This document shows, piece after piece, positions 45,371-56,500 of a stretch of DNA of 64,000 nt. Below the pieces are notes generated by a model. The model did no database searches, was not told where the DNA came from, and worked only from the letters and a program-made list of their open reading frames with translations. Every line of letters begins with the position of its first letter. The first letter of the stretch is position 1. This stretch comes from Dastarcus helophoroides. Its lineage: Eukaryota > Arthropoda > Insecta > Coleoptera > Bothrideridae. A program made the position numbers and the translations under genes. The DNA lies in the NCBI GenBank assembly GCA_028583605.1, contig CM053336.1:30256934-30320933 (forward strand), in the 5' to 3' direction.

Positions 45371-46382
45371 TCCCCGGTCTGTGCCAGTTCTGAGCTGACC
45401 GTTGAATGGCGGCCAAAGAGAACACCTGGGCGCCCTTGCGAGCGATTCCATGGTCTCGCAGCTAGACGATTCCGCGGGAGGCCAAGGCACGGGACCGGGC
45501 TCATATCTGACGCCGCATACGACGCTTCACCTCGCCCAGGCCCGGCACGTCAGCCGCGACCCGCTTTCTTGCCAAGCCCGACACGCCTCGATCCTCAGAG
45601 CCAATCCTTATCCCGAAGTTACGGATCCAATTTGCCGACTTCCCTTACCTACATTATTCAATCGACTAGAGGCTCTTCACCTTGGAGACCTGGATATGGG
45701 TACGAGCCGGCGCGACGCCTTTACGTGGCTTTCTCCTGGATTTTCAAGGTCCGAGGGAAAGATCCGGACACCGCCCGCAACTGCGGTGCTCTTCGCATTC
45801 CAAACCATATCTCCCTGCTAGAGGATTCCATGGTACTCGAACGCTCATGCAGAAAAGAAAACCCTTTCCGGATCTCCCGACGGCGTCTTCGGGTCCTTTT
45901 GAATTGCTTCGACGAAGTCTCTTGCGAGGGCCCGAATTGGTGACGGTTTCCGCTGCCGGGTTCCGGAATAGGAACCGGATTTCCTTTTGCCCGATGGGTG
46001 TGAGCACACAGACTATATGGTAGGCTAGTATAAATGACACCACATCAACATCGGCTTTCGCCTAACGCTTAGGATTGACTGATATCTCTACGTCAGTCGT
46101 CCAGGGTCTCGCTAGAGTATTTGCTACTACCACCAAGATCTGCACCGACGGCGGCTCCAGACGGCCTCGCGGCCAATCTTTCTGAGCACACCGCCGCGAC
46201 CCTCCTACTTGTCAGGGCTTTATGGCCGACACGTAAGTGACGACCGCACATGCCGCTGACGGCCGAGTATAAGCACGACGCTTCAGCGCCATCCATTTTC
46301 AGGGCTAGTAACTTCGGCAGGTGAGTTGTTACACACTCCTTGGCGGATTCCGACTTCCATGGCCACCGTCCTGCTGTCTTAA
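45222..46382 (-). rRNA. 28S rRNA, 1.16-kb block upstream of the R2 site
   Basis: Continuous reverse complement of 28S. Recognisable stretches include AGCACTGGGCAGAAATCACA, GTACCCATATCCAGGTCTCC (sense), GGTAAGGGAAGTCGGCAAAT (sense) and GTGAGTTGTTACACACTCCT. It ends on the left exactly at the R2 site occupied by G. Small differences from conserved 28S (TTTCGCC for CTCCCGCC, an extra base in TTTACAGTTGAC) suggest a pseudogene copy. Similarity stops at about 46382, shortly before the gap. ORFs at 45402-46043 are read-through of rRNA. Confidence 0.95.
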
Positions 46383-46400
46383 GTTTAGTTCGAGCTCTCG

Positions 46401-46500
46401 NNNNNNNNNNNNNNNNNNNNNNNNNNNNNNNNNNNNNNNNNNNNNNNNNNNNNNNNNNNNNNNNNNNNNNNNNNNNNNNNNNNNNNNNNNNNNNNNNNNN
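46401..46500. other. Assembly gap, 100 N
   Basis: Exactly 100 undetermined bases, probably a placeholder of unknown size. 28S on the left is on the minus strand and 28S on the right is on the plus strand, so order and orientation across the gap are not guaranteed. Confidence 1.
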
Positions 46501-46561
46501 CGGTAGAGCAGTTTCCACGCTACGATCTGTTGAGACTCAGCCCTTAGCTTGGGGATTCGTC
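46501..46561 (+). rRNA. 3' end of 28S rRNA
   Basis: Begins CGGTAGAGCAGTTTCCACGC and continues GATCTGTTGAGACTCAGCCC to GGGGATTCGTC, the conserved terminal segment of insect 28S. The exact 3' end is estimated from memory of related sequences. Downstream is AT-rich spacer. Confidence 0.8.
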
Positions 46562-47966
46562 TTGTCGATGAGACGATGAGCCCTGTGTGGTATTTATACA
46601 TATATATGTTCGTATACATGCCGCACGTCATATGTAAGTATGTAAGGCGAAGAACTTCTTCCATCAAGCGCACAATGAATTATATTCATTGTGAAAAGTC
46701 TCGTAGTAGAATGTTTCTTCCATTTATGTGCAACATAATTATTCAATTTTTTTTATTTTTTTTACGAAAATTCTAAGAACTGCAAATGTTTGGTTTTATA
46801 TAGTTTCATCATTTCATTTTCTTTCCATTTTTTTTATAAGTAAAAACGCCAGAAGTGCAATTACAGTCAGTATCTTTTACCACATATTATTAATTTATAT
46901 TTTCTCGCTCGAACGACAATCGTATCGTTCTTTTTTATCATCAAGCATGTGAATTTATACTTTAAATGTAAAAGAAGTGCAAATTTTATATTTTCATAAC
47001 CAAATATACTTTTTGCTATCTCTTATGTTTACTTTGTTAACTAAAGTTAATCGATATCTCATAAAATGTCCGTGTTCAATTGATCTTTGATATTGATAAC
47101 TAATACTAACTTTTGTTTCAGGATCTGTCGAGAAGAATCGTCTGCGCTACTTTTTATGTTTTGTATATATACCACGTCGAATGTATTTTACGTTTTAAAA
47201 TAAATTATTATCTCTTCATGGTATTTTCTTGTCCTAAAACTTTGCCTTCTCCTTAGTTTCCTTCGAATTCCAGCTAGAAGCCACCTTTTATGCAGAATGA
47301 TCATTTATTTATTTTTTATTTTTCACATTAGAGAAATATTTTGAATACAAAAATTGTTATTCATCTACGGTAATACAGGGTCTCTCAGAAATGAACTACA
47401 GATGAAGGTTATATTGGTTTCAATGGAATACCCCGTATATTGTTAAGAAGGACGTAAGCTATATGTTTGATATATTTACTGGAATATACAGGCAATCGCA
47501 GAAGAGAGTGACATATGAAAGTTACATTTTTCTAATACAACCCGTATAGTGTTACATTTTTAAAATCTTTCTATATCCAAAATTCATCCAAGATTTTAAT
47601 AATTCAACCATTTACAGCTTGTTGTATTAAAGAATGTATAGTTTTCATTTGCAACTCTTTTCTGCAATTGCCTGTATATTTGCGTAAATATATTTAACAA
47701 TTAGCTTGTTTTTACGTCGATCAAAACAAATTTAAAAATTTCATGCCGGATATTATTTAGGTCGATAAAAACTTCCGTGAGGTGGCATTGATAGTTGATC
47801 ATTCTTGCCCCATCGAAAAGGAGGACTGTTATAAAATAAGTTTTTAGTTTAATATTAATTAATAAATCGTAACGGTGTAGCATAGGGGTCGGCAAATTTT
47901 TAAACCGAAAAGGACGGCCGCAATGTAAATATTGTTTTCCTACATTTCGAAAGGCCATAAAATTTT
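46562..47966. other. AT-rich spacer, possibly rDNA external/intergenic spacer
   Basis: Follows the 28S 3' end. Strongly AT-rich with poly-T tracts, and no ORF or RNA gene recognised. Repeat-like phrases (TACAGGGTCTCTCAGAAATG near 47383, CTGGAATATACAGGCAATCG near 47480 echoed inverted near 47660) suggest old transposon fragments. No typical tandem intergenic-spacer subrepeats were seen. Confidence 0.5.
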
Positions 47967-48150
47967 ATCTCTTGATATTTTATTTTAGATCAAGATTATA
48001 GCAGTCAAAATATGAAACATGTGGTCAAACGAAACTATATTCAGCACAAAAGACCATTTATTTCTTAAGATTTGGACCTTTACTTCCAAATTTGCCCATT
48101 TTCATCCCAAATTCAACTTTTATATTTCTCCTCTATTTTACTATTCTTTT
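47967..48150. repeat. ~185-bp direct repeat, copy 1 (partner 57841-58027)
   Basis: Starts ATCTCTTGATATTTTATTTT and contains GAAACATGTGGTCAAACGAA. It is nearly identical and in the same orientation at 57841. The two copies bracket the TTAGG-like tract, the 28S piece and the paired A elements. Confidence 0.85.
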
Positions 48151-48220
48151 TTATTATATATTTTGGTCCTAAAATAAGGCTTTTACCTCGAATCTTCCTT
48201 TGTTCTCTAACCTCAAAATT

Positions 48221-49132
48221 TAGGTTTGGTTGGGTTTCGTTAGGTTAGGTTAGGTTAGGCTAGGTTACGTTAGGTTAGGTTAGATTAGGTTAGGTTAAAT
48301 TGATTTGGGTTAGTTCGGATTGAATTGGGTTGGTATCCGTTAGGTTGAATTAGGTTAGATTGAATTAGGTTAAGTCAGGTTGGGTTAGGTTGAATTACGT
48401 TGGTTTGGGTTAGGGTAGGTTGTGTTAGGTTGGTTTGGGTTAACTTAGGTTACATTAGGTTGGGTTAGGTTGACTTAAGTTAAGTTAGGGTTGAATTAAG
48501 TTGAATTAGGTCGGTTAGGATAAGGTTAGGTAGATTTAAATCGGTTAGAGATAGGTGAGGTTGAATTAGATTGGTTTGGGTTAGGTTAGGTTGTATTAGG
48601 ATTAAGTTAGGTTGATATAGATTGGTTAGAGTTAGGTTAGGTGGAATTAGGTTGGTTTGGGTTAGGTTAAGTTGAATTAAGTTGGTTTGGGCTGAGTTAG
48701 GTTAGATTGGTTCGGGTTAAGTTAGATTGAATTAGGTTGGTTTGGGTTAGGTTAGATTGAATTAGGTTGGATTAGGTTGGGTTGGGTTAGGTTAGATTGA
48801 ATTAGGTTGGTTTGAGTTAGGTTGGTTTTGGTTGGGTTAGATTGGGTTAGGTTAGGTTGGATTAGGTTAGATTGAATTAGGTTGGTTTGGGTTAGGTTAG
48901 ATTGTATTAGGTTGGTTTGGGTTAGGTTAGGTTGATTGAGGTTAGGTTAGGTTGATTTGGGTTAGGTTAAATTGATTTAAATTAGGTTAGATTGAATTGA
49001 GTTGATTTGTGTTTGGTTAGATTGTTCTAGGTTGGTTTGGGTTAGGTTAAATTGATTTAAATTAGGTAAGATTGAATTAAGTTGATTTGGGTTTGGTTAG
49101 ATTAAAATAAGTTGATTTGGGTTAGGTTGGAT
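48221..49132. repeat. Degenerate TTAGG-type repeat tract
   Basis: About 900 bp dominated by GGTTAGGTTAGGTT, GGTTGGATTAGG and GGTTTGGGTTAGG variants. The pure insect telomere unit TTAGG survives in short runs (for example near 48240-48300); the rest has drifted to 6-11-bp variants. It could be a relic of telomeric repeat or a TTAGG-derived satellite. It ends directly against 28S at 49133. Confidence 0.85.

Positions 49133-49218
<86 letters not shown>
49133..49218 (+). rRNA. 28S rRNA piece ending exactly at the R2 site
   Basis: TGATTTCTGCCCAGTGCTCT through GGAGTAACTATGACTCTCTTAA, 28S sense strand, 86 bp. The left edge cuts 28S at an arbitrary point beside the TTAGG-like tract. The right edge stops at TTAA, the R2 top-strand cleavage position, where the 3' end of A2 begins in inverted orientation. 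Confidence 0.95.
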
Positions 49219-49799
49219 TGCACTTTCCCCGCCATAGGGACGGGGTCACCCTACAACTCACGGGTCCCGGCGAATGGCCCCTGCTGAAGTTGGAACTTGG
49301 GACCATCCCGCTTTGCCAAGAACCCGTAGCCTCAGTCTAACCAATCTCTCGCCACTACTATCTAGCACTCTTGGCCTGAGCCCCGCAGGGGAAACCGAGT
49401 TACTTGTTACCAAGGGATTTCAGCGTACGGGAGGAAAAATTATTAACGGAGTCCTCTTAGCTTGAGGAACGGAACTTAGCAGGGAAACTGCGGCGCACTA
49501 CTGCCGCAGTCCCTCCCGCGAGGAGCCACGTGGAGGCGTCCGCCCGGGCATACGGGACACCATCATATGCCCGTGCTCTGCGCCAGAGAGACAATCTACC
49601 CGATTCAATCTCCCCGAATCGCACCGCTGGTATCAGTGGCCTCCCAGCTGCAAGGCCACATTAAAATATATAAGTTAGGACAAGCACTAACAATTAATAT
49701 AAAATAAATAAATATATAAATAAAATGTGTTTAAAATCTGGGCGTAGGGATGTAGAGGGGCCCTACGCCCTGGGTGCAATAGGCAGTGTAAATCGCTGC

Positions 49800-52124
49800 C
49801 TAATGTCCCTGGGCGAGATAGTCCCCATCTTCGTGGCGGACTGTGACGTCGACCACTAAGACCCTTCCCTGGCTCTTTAGCACCAGGTCAGGTTTGAGAT
49901 TCCCGCCGTTCGGAAGCCTGATGGCCGGCTCCCTTACGACCGCTACCTGATTGTCCCTTTTGATACATTCGTTCATGACGAGATCCTTTATCTCGTCATG
50001 TCGGCGGATTCTTAGGCCTTTAGTTGCCACACACTGTCCTAGGATGTGGCCCAGTGTCTCAGGCTGGGCCTTACATCTTCGGCACAGTATGTCCGCCTGT
50101 GGGATCGCTCTATTTAACGTCACTCTATTTCCTGCCGTGTTGGTTCGCATTTTGAGGGCCGTTATAAAACTGCTTGGCTTTAGGAGCTTAGGATGTGCTA
50201 GCCAAGCATTGGCAATTTTATCGTCGGATAAGGAACGAACCGACTTGCCTTGCGAAACCTGCGATGCCCACCTTGCAAGCTCTTGTTTCTTGGCCCTGAT
50301 CTTATATTGATCCACTTCTCTCGGGCTACGAATGGGCCAAGTTAGCACGCGTGTGGCGTTGGCCAGGCGTTTGAGACGATTTTCCATACCCGTGCCCAAC
50401 GCCAGAGCTTGCATTGCGGGGTCCGCGCTATGTAAAAATCGGATCCCCGTCTTCAAACTGGAAGTAGTGACGATGACTTCCAGTTTGGGTATACCTAGTC
50501 CCCCGTCTCTCTTGGCGCAGTATATGAGCCCGTCCGTGGTGGACTCCGCCAAGTGGAAAATTTTCTTTATCACTCCCTTTAGCTCCTGGTCTAACTCCCT
50601 GATCAGCGTTACTGGTGGAACTGCCACCACCAGTGCATAAAGGAAGTGCGGGACTAGGTATGTGGAGATGAGATCGACTTTTTGCTGGGGTTTTAGAGAC
50701 AAACGCTTGACCCTATGCAGCGTGTCTCTGAAGTGTTCTGTTAGGCCCTCTAAAGATATTCCTGCCCAAGGAGATATTTTCATACCTAAATAGTCGATCG
50801 TAGAATCCGCGGTCGCAACCGGGATTCTTTCTCCACTCGTTAGCGCCACTGCTAAGTACCAGGAGTCTTTCGTCGGAATGATACTGAAGCTGCAGCACTT
50901 TGCTGCTGATAGTTTCATTCCTAGTCCGCGTAGGAACGCTTCAGTATCTCTTAGCAGGGTCGTTGCCTGTGGTACGTCATTCGCTAATAGTATAAGGTCA
51001 TCTGCGAAGGCCAACGTGGAGACGCTCGCAAGCTCACCTATACCGTACCCCGGCCGGCTCTCCAGCTGCAGTAAAAGGGGTTCCAAAACTGCGTTAAAAA
51101 TAAAAGGGGAAAGCGGGTCCCCCTGCTTTACCCCTCGCTGGAGTTGCATAGGTACTTCGCCTGTACCTTGCTTGATGACTGTTTTCACATCCTTATACGA
51201 GTCTACCACGAGCCGCACCACTTGCTCTGGTAGACCCTTCTTACGTAGCGCAGGCCCAATCATCTCATGGGGAATCGTGTCGAAGGCTTTAGACACGTCC
51301 AGCTGCACTACGACCAGGTTGTTCTTATTGCCCTTCGAGTGCCGCAGCAACTCGTTAAGGATGTGAATATTGTTGAAACATCCCGCCTCGCTGACGAACC
51401 CCTTTTGGCGGGATGTGAACCGCACATGCTCTCGTAATTTCTGGTCGACCAAACCCCAGTAGAGTCGACTCAGAAGAGAGGCAATCGTGATGGGCCGATA
51501 ATTCTCGGCCCGTTTAGGGTCTTTTCCCTCCTTTAAGAGGAGGGATGTGCGGTTCGTCCTCCATTGTGTTGGCTGTCGCCCGCAGCACAACACGTAATTG
51601 AACAGCAAGTGGAGGACTTCAACTGCCTGCCAGTGGTTTACGTGTTTACGCGTAACACCATCTGGTCCGGCTGCACTACTTGCCTTAGTGCGGGAGACCC
51701 TCTTCTTGACCTCCTTGGGGCTTATCGCGGATAACACATCCCCAAGGTGCACTGGTTGGTCAGGGTCTCCTAGGTGGGGCAGCTGTACCTCCGGCTTTGT
51801 TCCCCATAGTCCCTGGTACAGCTCTTTGACATCGGCTGGCGCTAACTGCTCTACAGAGTCGTCACACCAGTCGATTTTGTCCCTCACCATCTGGGCTAAT
51901 TTACCTGGGTTCTTCTTAAACAAGTCCTGAGTCCGGGCATAGATATACCGCCGGCGGGTTCTTCTATTGGCCGGACCCTTTCGCCTCGAGCGACTCGCCC
52001 CTGTCGCCCTTTGACCTACCCTGGACGTTAGGTGGTCCACTACGCTTTGGCACACATCGTCGATGTGTGCCTGGGGAACTCGTCCATTGAGCTCGTAACA
52101 ATTGCGTAGTGCGTCTTGCAGCAT
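49800..52124 (-). CDS. R2-like A2 reverse transcriptase and endonuclease ORF
   Basis: 774 open codons. RT motifs in order: KASSAAGPDGVTRKHV, LLLKEGKDPKRAENYRPITI, QKGFVSEAGCFNNIHIL, VVVQLDVSKAFDTIPHEM (catalytic Asp), GVKQGDPLSPFIFNAVLEP, TLAFADDLILLAND (catalytic Asp pair) and STIDYLGMKISPW. Thumb: SLKPQQKVDLISTYLVPHFL. The knuckle CRRCKAQPETLGHILGQC and endonuclease KPDLVLKSQGRVLVVDVTVR follow. The frame ends early at LAQGH because of the 3' deletion, so the C-terminal ~90 residues seen in A1 are missing. The RT is the best preserved of family A. Confidence 0.85.
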   Translation of the reverse strand: MLQDALRNCYELNGRVPQAHIDDVCQSVVDHLTSRVGQRATGASRSRRKGPANRRTRRRYIYARTQDLFKKNPGKLAQMVRDKIDWCDDSVEQLAPADVKELYQGLWGTKPEVQLPHLGDPDQPVHLGDVLSAISPKEVKKRVSRTKASSAAGPDGVTRKHVNHWQAVEVLHLLFNYVLCCGRQPTQWRTNRTSLLLKEGKDPKRAENYRPITIASLLSRLYWGLVDQKLREHVRFTSRQKGFVSEAGCFNNIHILNELLRHSKGNKNNLVVVQLDVSKAFDTIPHEMIGPALRKKGLPEQVVRLVVDSYKDVKTVIKQGTGEVPMQLQRGVKQGDPLSPFIFNAVLEPLLLQLESRPGYGIGELASVSTLAFADDLILLANDVPQATTLLRDTEAFLRGLGMKLSAAKCCSFSIIPTKDSWYLAVALTSGERIPVATADSTIDYLGMKISPWAGISLEGLTEHFRDTLHRVKRLSLKPQQKVDLISTYLVPHFLYALVVAVPPVTLIRELDQELKGVIKKIFHLAESTTDGLIYCAKRDGGLGIPKLEVIVTTSSLKTGIRFLHSADPAMQALALGTGMENRLKRLANATRVLTWPIRSPREVDQYKIRAKKQELARWASQVSQGKSVRSLSDDKIANAWLAHPKLLKPSSFITALKMRTNTAGNRVTLNRAIPQADILCRRCKAQPETLGHILGQCVATKGLRIRRHDEIKDLVMNECIKRDNQVAVVREPAIRLPNGGNLKPDLVLKSQGRVLVVDVTVRHEDGDYLAQGH

Positions 52125-53257
52125 CTGGACACATGCTGCGGATTCTTGGGGGAGCGCCTTCTACGGACGGTGAGCCAGAGCCGTGGCTACCAGTCCCCCC
52201 CTCCATGCGGTTTCCTCCATGGAGCTAGAATCCGAGGCGTTTAAAGTCGTTAGATCCGGGACTTGATGCCGCTCACTCTCGAGCTCATCGTCGGAAATAA
52301 CGACTATGTCTTGTGGAGGATAAATCGGATCCCCTTGTTCCTCAGGGAGCTGTGGAACTTCGGGGTTATCCTCGTCGGAAGGTATCTCGTCCGTTCCGAG
52401 ATCCTTCAGCGGGGGGACGATGTGTCCCGCATCCGCTTGTACGCAACCATATTTCTCTTATCCCTTATCTGTTTGTTGGTCTTACCAGGGAAATACGGCT
52501 GCATACAGTGGGCGACGCACCGCTCGTTAAGAAACCTCACTTCTAACTTGAGCATTAGCTGGATTTCCTCCTGGCTAAATGCCCGGCCAGGACGAGGAAG
52601 GGGTGCCCTCCTCACCCCTGCGGCTTCTTCGGCTCTGGCTGCATTACGCACGAGCGGATGCCTGTGGCGCTCATGCTGAGTGAGCCCACGTTGCGTCGTG
52701 TACCTTTTCCCACAGGTTTCGCATGTGAAGGCGGCTGCACTGGCCTCCTCTGCGTCGCCCTCCTGTGGGGGTTCTGCCCTGGTGCACCTGGGCAGGTGGC
52801 ACTGTAAGGCATGCTTCGTGCGGGTGACCTTTTGGCAGTTTTTGCACCTATATATTGTCCGCACTTCTCTATGGAATTCAGAAGCATGCCTTATTTCGTC
52901 ATTGACGCTCAGTGCCAAAAAGTTGCCCCTGCCGCGGTTGAGACACACCCGGCAAGACCGATTTTCAAAGGGCAACTCTATCGCGTAGTCCTCTTCCATT
53001 GCAGGGCCGCTATTATTACCCCTTAGTTGGGGATCGTCAATGACCCCCTGGCGGCGTCGAGGAGGAGCGGGATCATACTCCTCCAAGTCCGAGGCTTCGC
53101 TAACACTACTCGTAGCCCTAAAACACCCTCCCTGGGTTGCTAGCCCATATTGGGAGGGCCTCTTCCCCTGCCAGGATTCCGCACCGTTGCCATCACGGCC
53201 TGCCTTCCGGAAGTTGTTCTTCCACATGGTTCCACCGCTATTGGTGTGTAAGGTCAA
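52125..53257 (-). pseudogene. R2-like A2 N-terminal zinc-finger/Myb region, frameshifted
   Basis: Open from the ATG at 53257 to 52406. Three fingers: one starting CRVCLNRGRG and closing HASEFH, one CKNCQKVTRTKHALQCHLPRC-like (20-odd residues), and CETCGKRYTTQRGLTQHERH. A Myb-like segment follows (FSQEEIQLMLKLEVRF, then KTNKQIRDKRNMVAYKRM). A 14-bp deletion near 52430, compared with A3, shifts frame. The chain resumes as the 774-codon frame at 52124. Three fingers match the R2-A type arrangement, whereas families B and D show two. Confidence 0.85.
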
Positions 53258-53470
53258 GGTACTCTCACCAGAAGTGCCAGTCAGCGCCAGAATAAACTTC
53301 CAACGCTGGGACCGCTGCCGATTAGTTCACCGTCAGGTTGCTAGTCTGACGGCTATCCAACTCTCGCCACGAGGAGGCTCGACAATACGATCACTTGGTT
53401 GATAATCTATTACCATGTCCAACACAGCGATCATCACTTCTTCCCTGTGTTGGTTTGAAATTATCGCCCC

Positions 53471-53529
53471 ATTAACCAGGAGTTTGCAAGACTCTCTTAA
53501 TCAGTGAGTCTTGCAAACTCCTGGTTAAT
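53471..53529. repeat. Perfect inverted repeat at A2/A3 centre
   Basis: 24-bp arms (53471-53494 and 53506-53529, arm sequence GAGTCTTGCAAACTCCTGGT plus TAAT) surround an 11-bp spacer TCTTAATCAGT. With the arm end the spacer spells GACTCTCTTAA (53490-53500), the 28S sequence just upstream of the R2 cut. The element arms then continue as ~4-kb imperfect inverted repeats. Confidence 0.9.
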
Positions 53530-56500
53530 GGGTTGATAATTTCAAACCAACACAGGGAAGAAGTGATGATCGTTGTGTTGGACATGGTAATAGATTATCA
53601 ACCAAGTGATCGTATTGTCGAGCCTCCTCGTGGCAAGAGTTGGATAGCCGTCAGACTAGCAACCTGACGGTGAACTAATCGGCAGCGGTCCCAGCGTTGG
53701 AAGTTTATTCTGGCGCTGACTGGCACTTCTGGTGAGAGTACCTTGACCTTACACACCCATAGCGGTGGAACCATGTGGAAGAACAACTTCCGGAAGGCAG
53801 GCCGTGATGGCAACGGTGCGGAATCCTGGCAGGGGAAGAGGCCCTCCCAATATGGGTTAGCAACCCAGGGAGTGTTTGTATAGGGCTACGGACATCGATA
53901 GCGAAGCCTCGGACTTAAAGGAGTATGATCCCGCTCCTCCTCGACGCCGCCAGGGGGGTCATTAACGATCCCCAACTAAGGGGTAATGATAGCGGCCCTG
54001 CGATGAATAAGGACTACGCGATAAAGTTGCCCTTCGAAAATCGGTCATGCTGGGTATATCTCAACCGCGGTAGGGGTAACTTTCTGGCACTGAGCGTCAA
54101 TGACAAAATAAGGCATGCTTCTGAATTCCATAGAGAAGTGCGGGTAATATATAGGTGCAAAAACTGCCAAAAGGTCACCCGCACGAAGCATGCTTTACAG
54201 TGCCACCTGCCCAGATGCACCAGGGCAGAACCCCCACAGGAGGGCGATGCAGAAGAGGCGAGTGCAGCCGCTTATGCATGCGAAACCTGTGAGAAAAGGT
54301 ACATAACACAACGTGGGCTCACTCAGCATGAGCGCCACAGGCATCCGCCCGTGCGTAATGCAGCCAGAGCCGAAGAAGCCGCAGGGGTGAGAAGGGCACT
54401 TCTTCCTCGTCCTGGCCGGGCATTTACCCAGGAGGAAATCCAGCTAATGCTCGAGCTAGAAGTGAGGTTTCTTAACGAACGGTGCGTCGCCCACTGTATG
54501 CAGCCGTATTTCCCTCGTAAGACCAACAAACACATAAGGGATAAGAGAAATATGGGTGCGTACAAGCGGATGCGGGACGATTATGTTGCGAAACATCGTC
54601 CCCCCGCAAAAGGATCTCGGAACGAGGACGAGATACCTTCCGACGAGGATAACCCCGAAGTTTCACAGCTCCCTGAGGAACAAGGGAATCCGATTTATCC
54701 TTTACAAGACATAGTTGTTATTTCCGACGATGAGCTCGAGAGTGAGCGGCATCAAGTCCCGGATCTAACGACTTTAAACGCCTCGGATTCTAGCTCCATG
54801 GAGGAAACCGCATGGAGGGGGGGACTGGTAGCCACGGCTCTGGCTCACCGTCCGCAGAAGGCGCTCCCCCAAGAATCCGCAGCATGTGTCCAGATGCTGC
54901 AAAACGCACTACGCGAATGCTATGAGCTCGATGGACGAGTTCCCCAGGCACACATCGATGATGTGTGCCAAAGCGTAATGGACCACCTAACGTCCAGGGT
55001 AGGTTAAAGGGCGACAGGGGCAAGTCGCTCAAGGCGAAAGGCTCCGGCCAATAGAAGAACTCGCCGGCGGTATATTTATGACCGGACTCAGGAATTGTAC
55101 AAAAAAAATCCAGGTAAACTGGCCCAGATGGTGAGGGACAAAATCGACTGGTGCGACGACTCTGTGGAGCAGTTGGCGCCAGCCGATATTAAAGAGCTGT
55201 ACCAGGAACTATGAGGAACAAAGCCGGAGGTACAGCTGCCCCACCTAGGAGACCCTGACCAACCAGTGCACCTTGGGGATGTGCTATCCGCCATAAGCCC
55301 CAAGGAGGTCAAGAAGAGGGTCTCTTGCACTAAAGCAAGTAGTGCAGCCGGACCAGATGGTGTTACGCGTAAACACGTAAACCACTGGCAGGCAGTTGAA
55401 GTCCTTCACTTGCTATTTAACTACGTGTTGTGCTGCGGGCGACAGCCAACACAATGGAGGAGGAACCGCACATCCCTTCTTTTAAAAGAGGGAAAAGACC
55501 CTAAACGGGCCAAGAATTATCGGCCCATTACTATTGCCTCTCTTCTGAGTCGACTCTACTGGGGTTTGGTCGACCAGAAATTAAGAGAGCATGTGCGGTT
55601 CACATCCCGTCAAAAGGAGTTCGTCAGCAAAGCGGGATGTTTCAAAAACATTTACATCCTTAACGAATTGCTGCGGCACTCGAAGGGCAACAAAAACAAC
55701 CTGGTCGTAGTGCAGCTGGACGTGTCTAAAGCCTTCGACACGATTCCCTATAAAATGATTGGGCCTGCACTACGTAAGAAGGGTCTACCAGAGCAAGTGG
55801 TTCGGCTTGTGGTAGACCCATATAAGGATGTGAAAACAGTCATCAAGCAAGGTACAGGCGAAGTACCTATGCAACTCCAGCGAGGGGTAAAACAGGGAGA
55901 CCCGCTTTCCCCTTTTATTTTCAACGCAGTTTTGGAACCCCTTTTACTGCAGCTGGAAAGCCGGCCGGGGTACGGTATGGGTGAGCTTGCGAGCGTCTCC
56001 ATGTTGGCTTTCGCAGATGACCTAATACTTTTGGTGAATGACGTACCGCAGGCAACAACCCTGCTAAGGGATACTGAAGCATTCCTACGCGGACTAGGAA
56101 TGAAATTATCAGCAGCAAAGTGCTGCAGCTTCAGTATCATTCCGACAAAAGACTCCTGGTACTTAGCAGACCCCGGCATGGCACTTACGAGTGGAGAAAG
56201 AATCCCGGTTGCGACCGCGGATTCTAATATCGACTACTTAGGTATGAAAAGGGATTGATTAAGAAAATTAACAACTTGGCGGAGTCCACCACGGATGGAC
56301 TCATATATTGCGCCAGGAGAGACGGGGGACTAGGTATACCCAAACTGAAAATCATCGTCACCACTTCCAGTTTGAAGACGGGGATCCGATTTTTACAGAG
56401 CGCGGACCTCGTAATGCAAGCTCTGGTGTTGGGCACGGGTATGGAAAACCGTCTCAAACGCCTGGCCAACGCCACACGCGTGCTAACTTGGCCCATTCGT

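Larger units (their letters stand above)
49219..53494 (-). mobile_element. R2-like retrotransposon A2, inverted relative to 28S
   Basis: A ~4.28-kb family A copy. Its 3' terminus (49219) is the same base as in A1, and it abuts 28S TTAA in the antisense direction. Its 5' end meets that of A3 at a perfect inverted repeat centred near 53500. Order: 5' UTR (53494-53258), N-terminal region, RT, endonuclease, 3' UTR. A ~345-bp deletion at 49799/49800 removes the last ~90 codons and part of the 3' UTR. Confidence 0.85.

Noticed and set aside
45402..46043. ORFs of 99-139 codons on both strands
   Set aside because: The sequence is 28S rRNA; the open frames are fortuitous.
46093..46673. ORFs spanning the run of N
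   Set aside because: Translation through the assembly gap; flanks are 28S and spacer.
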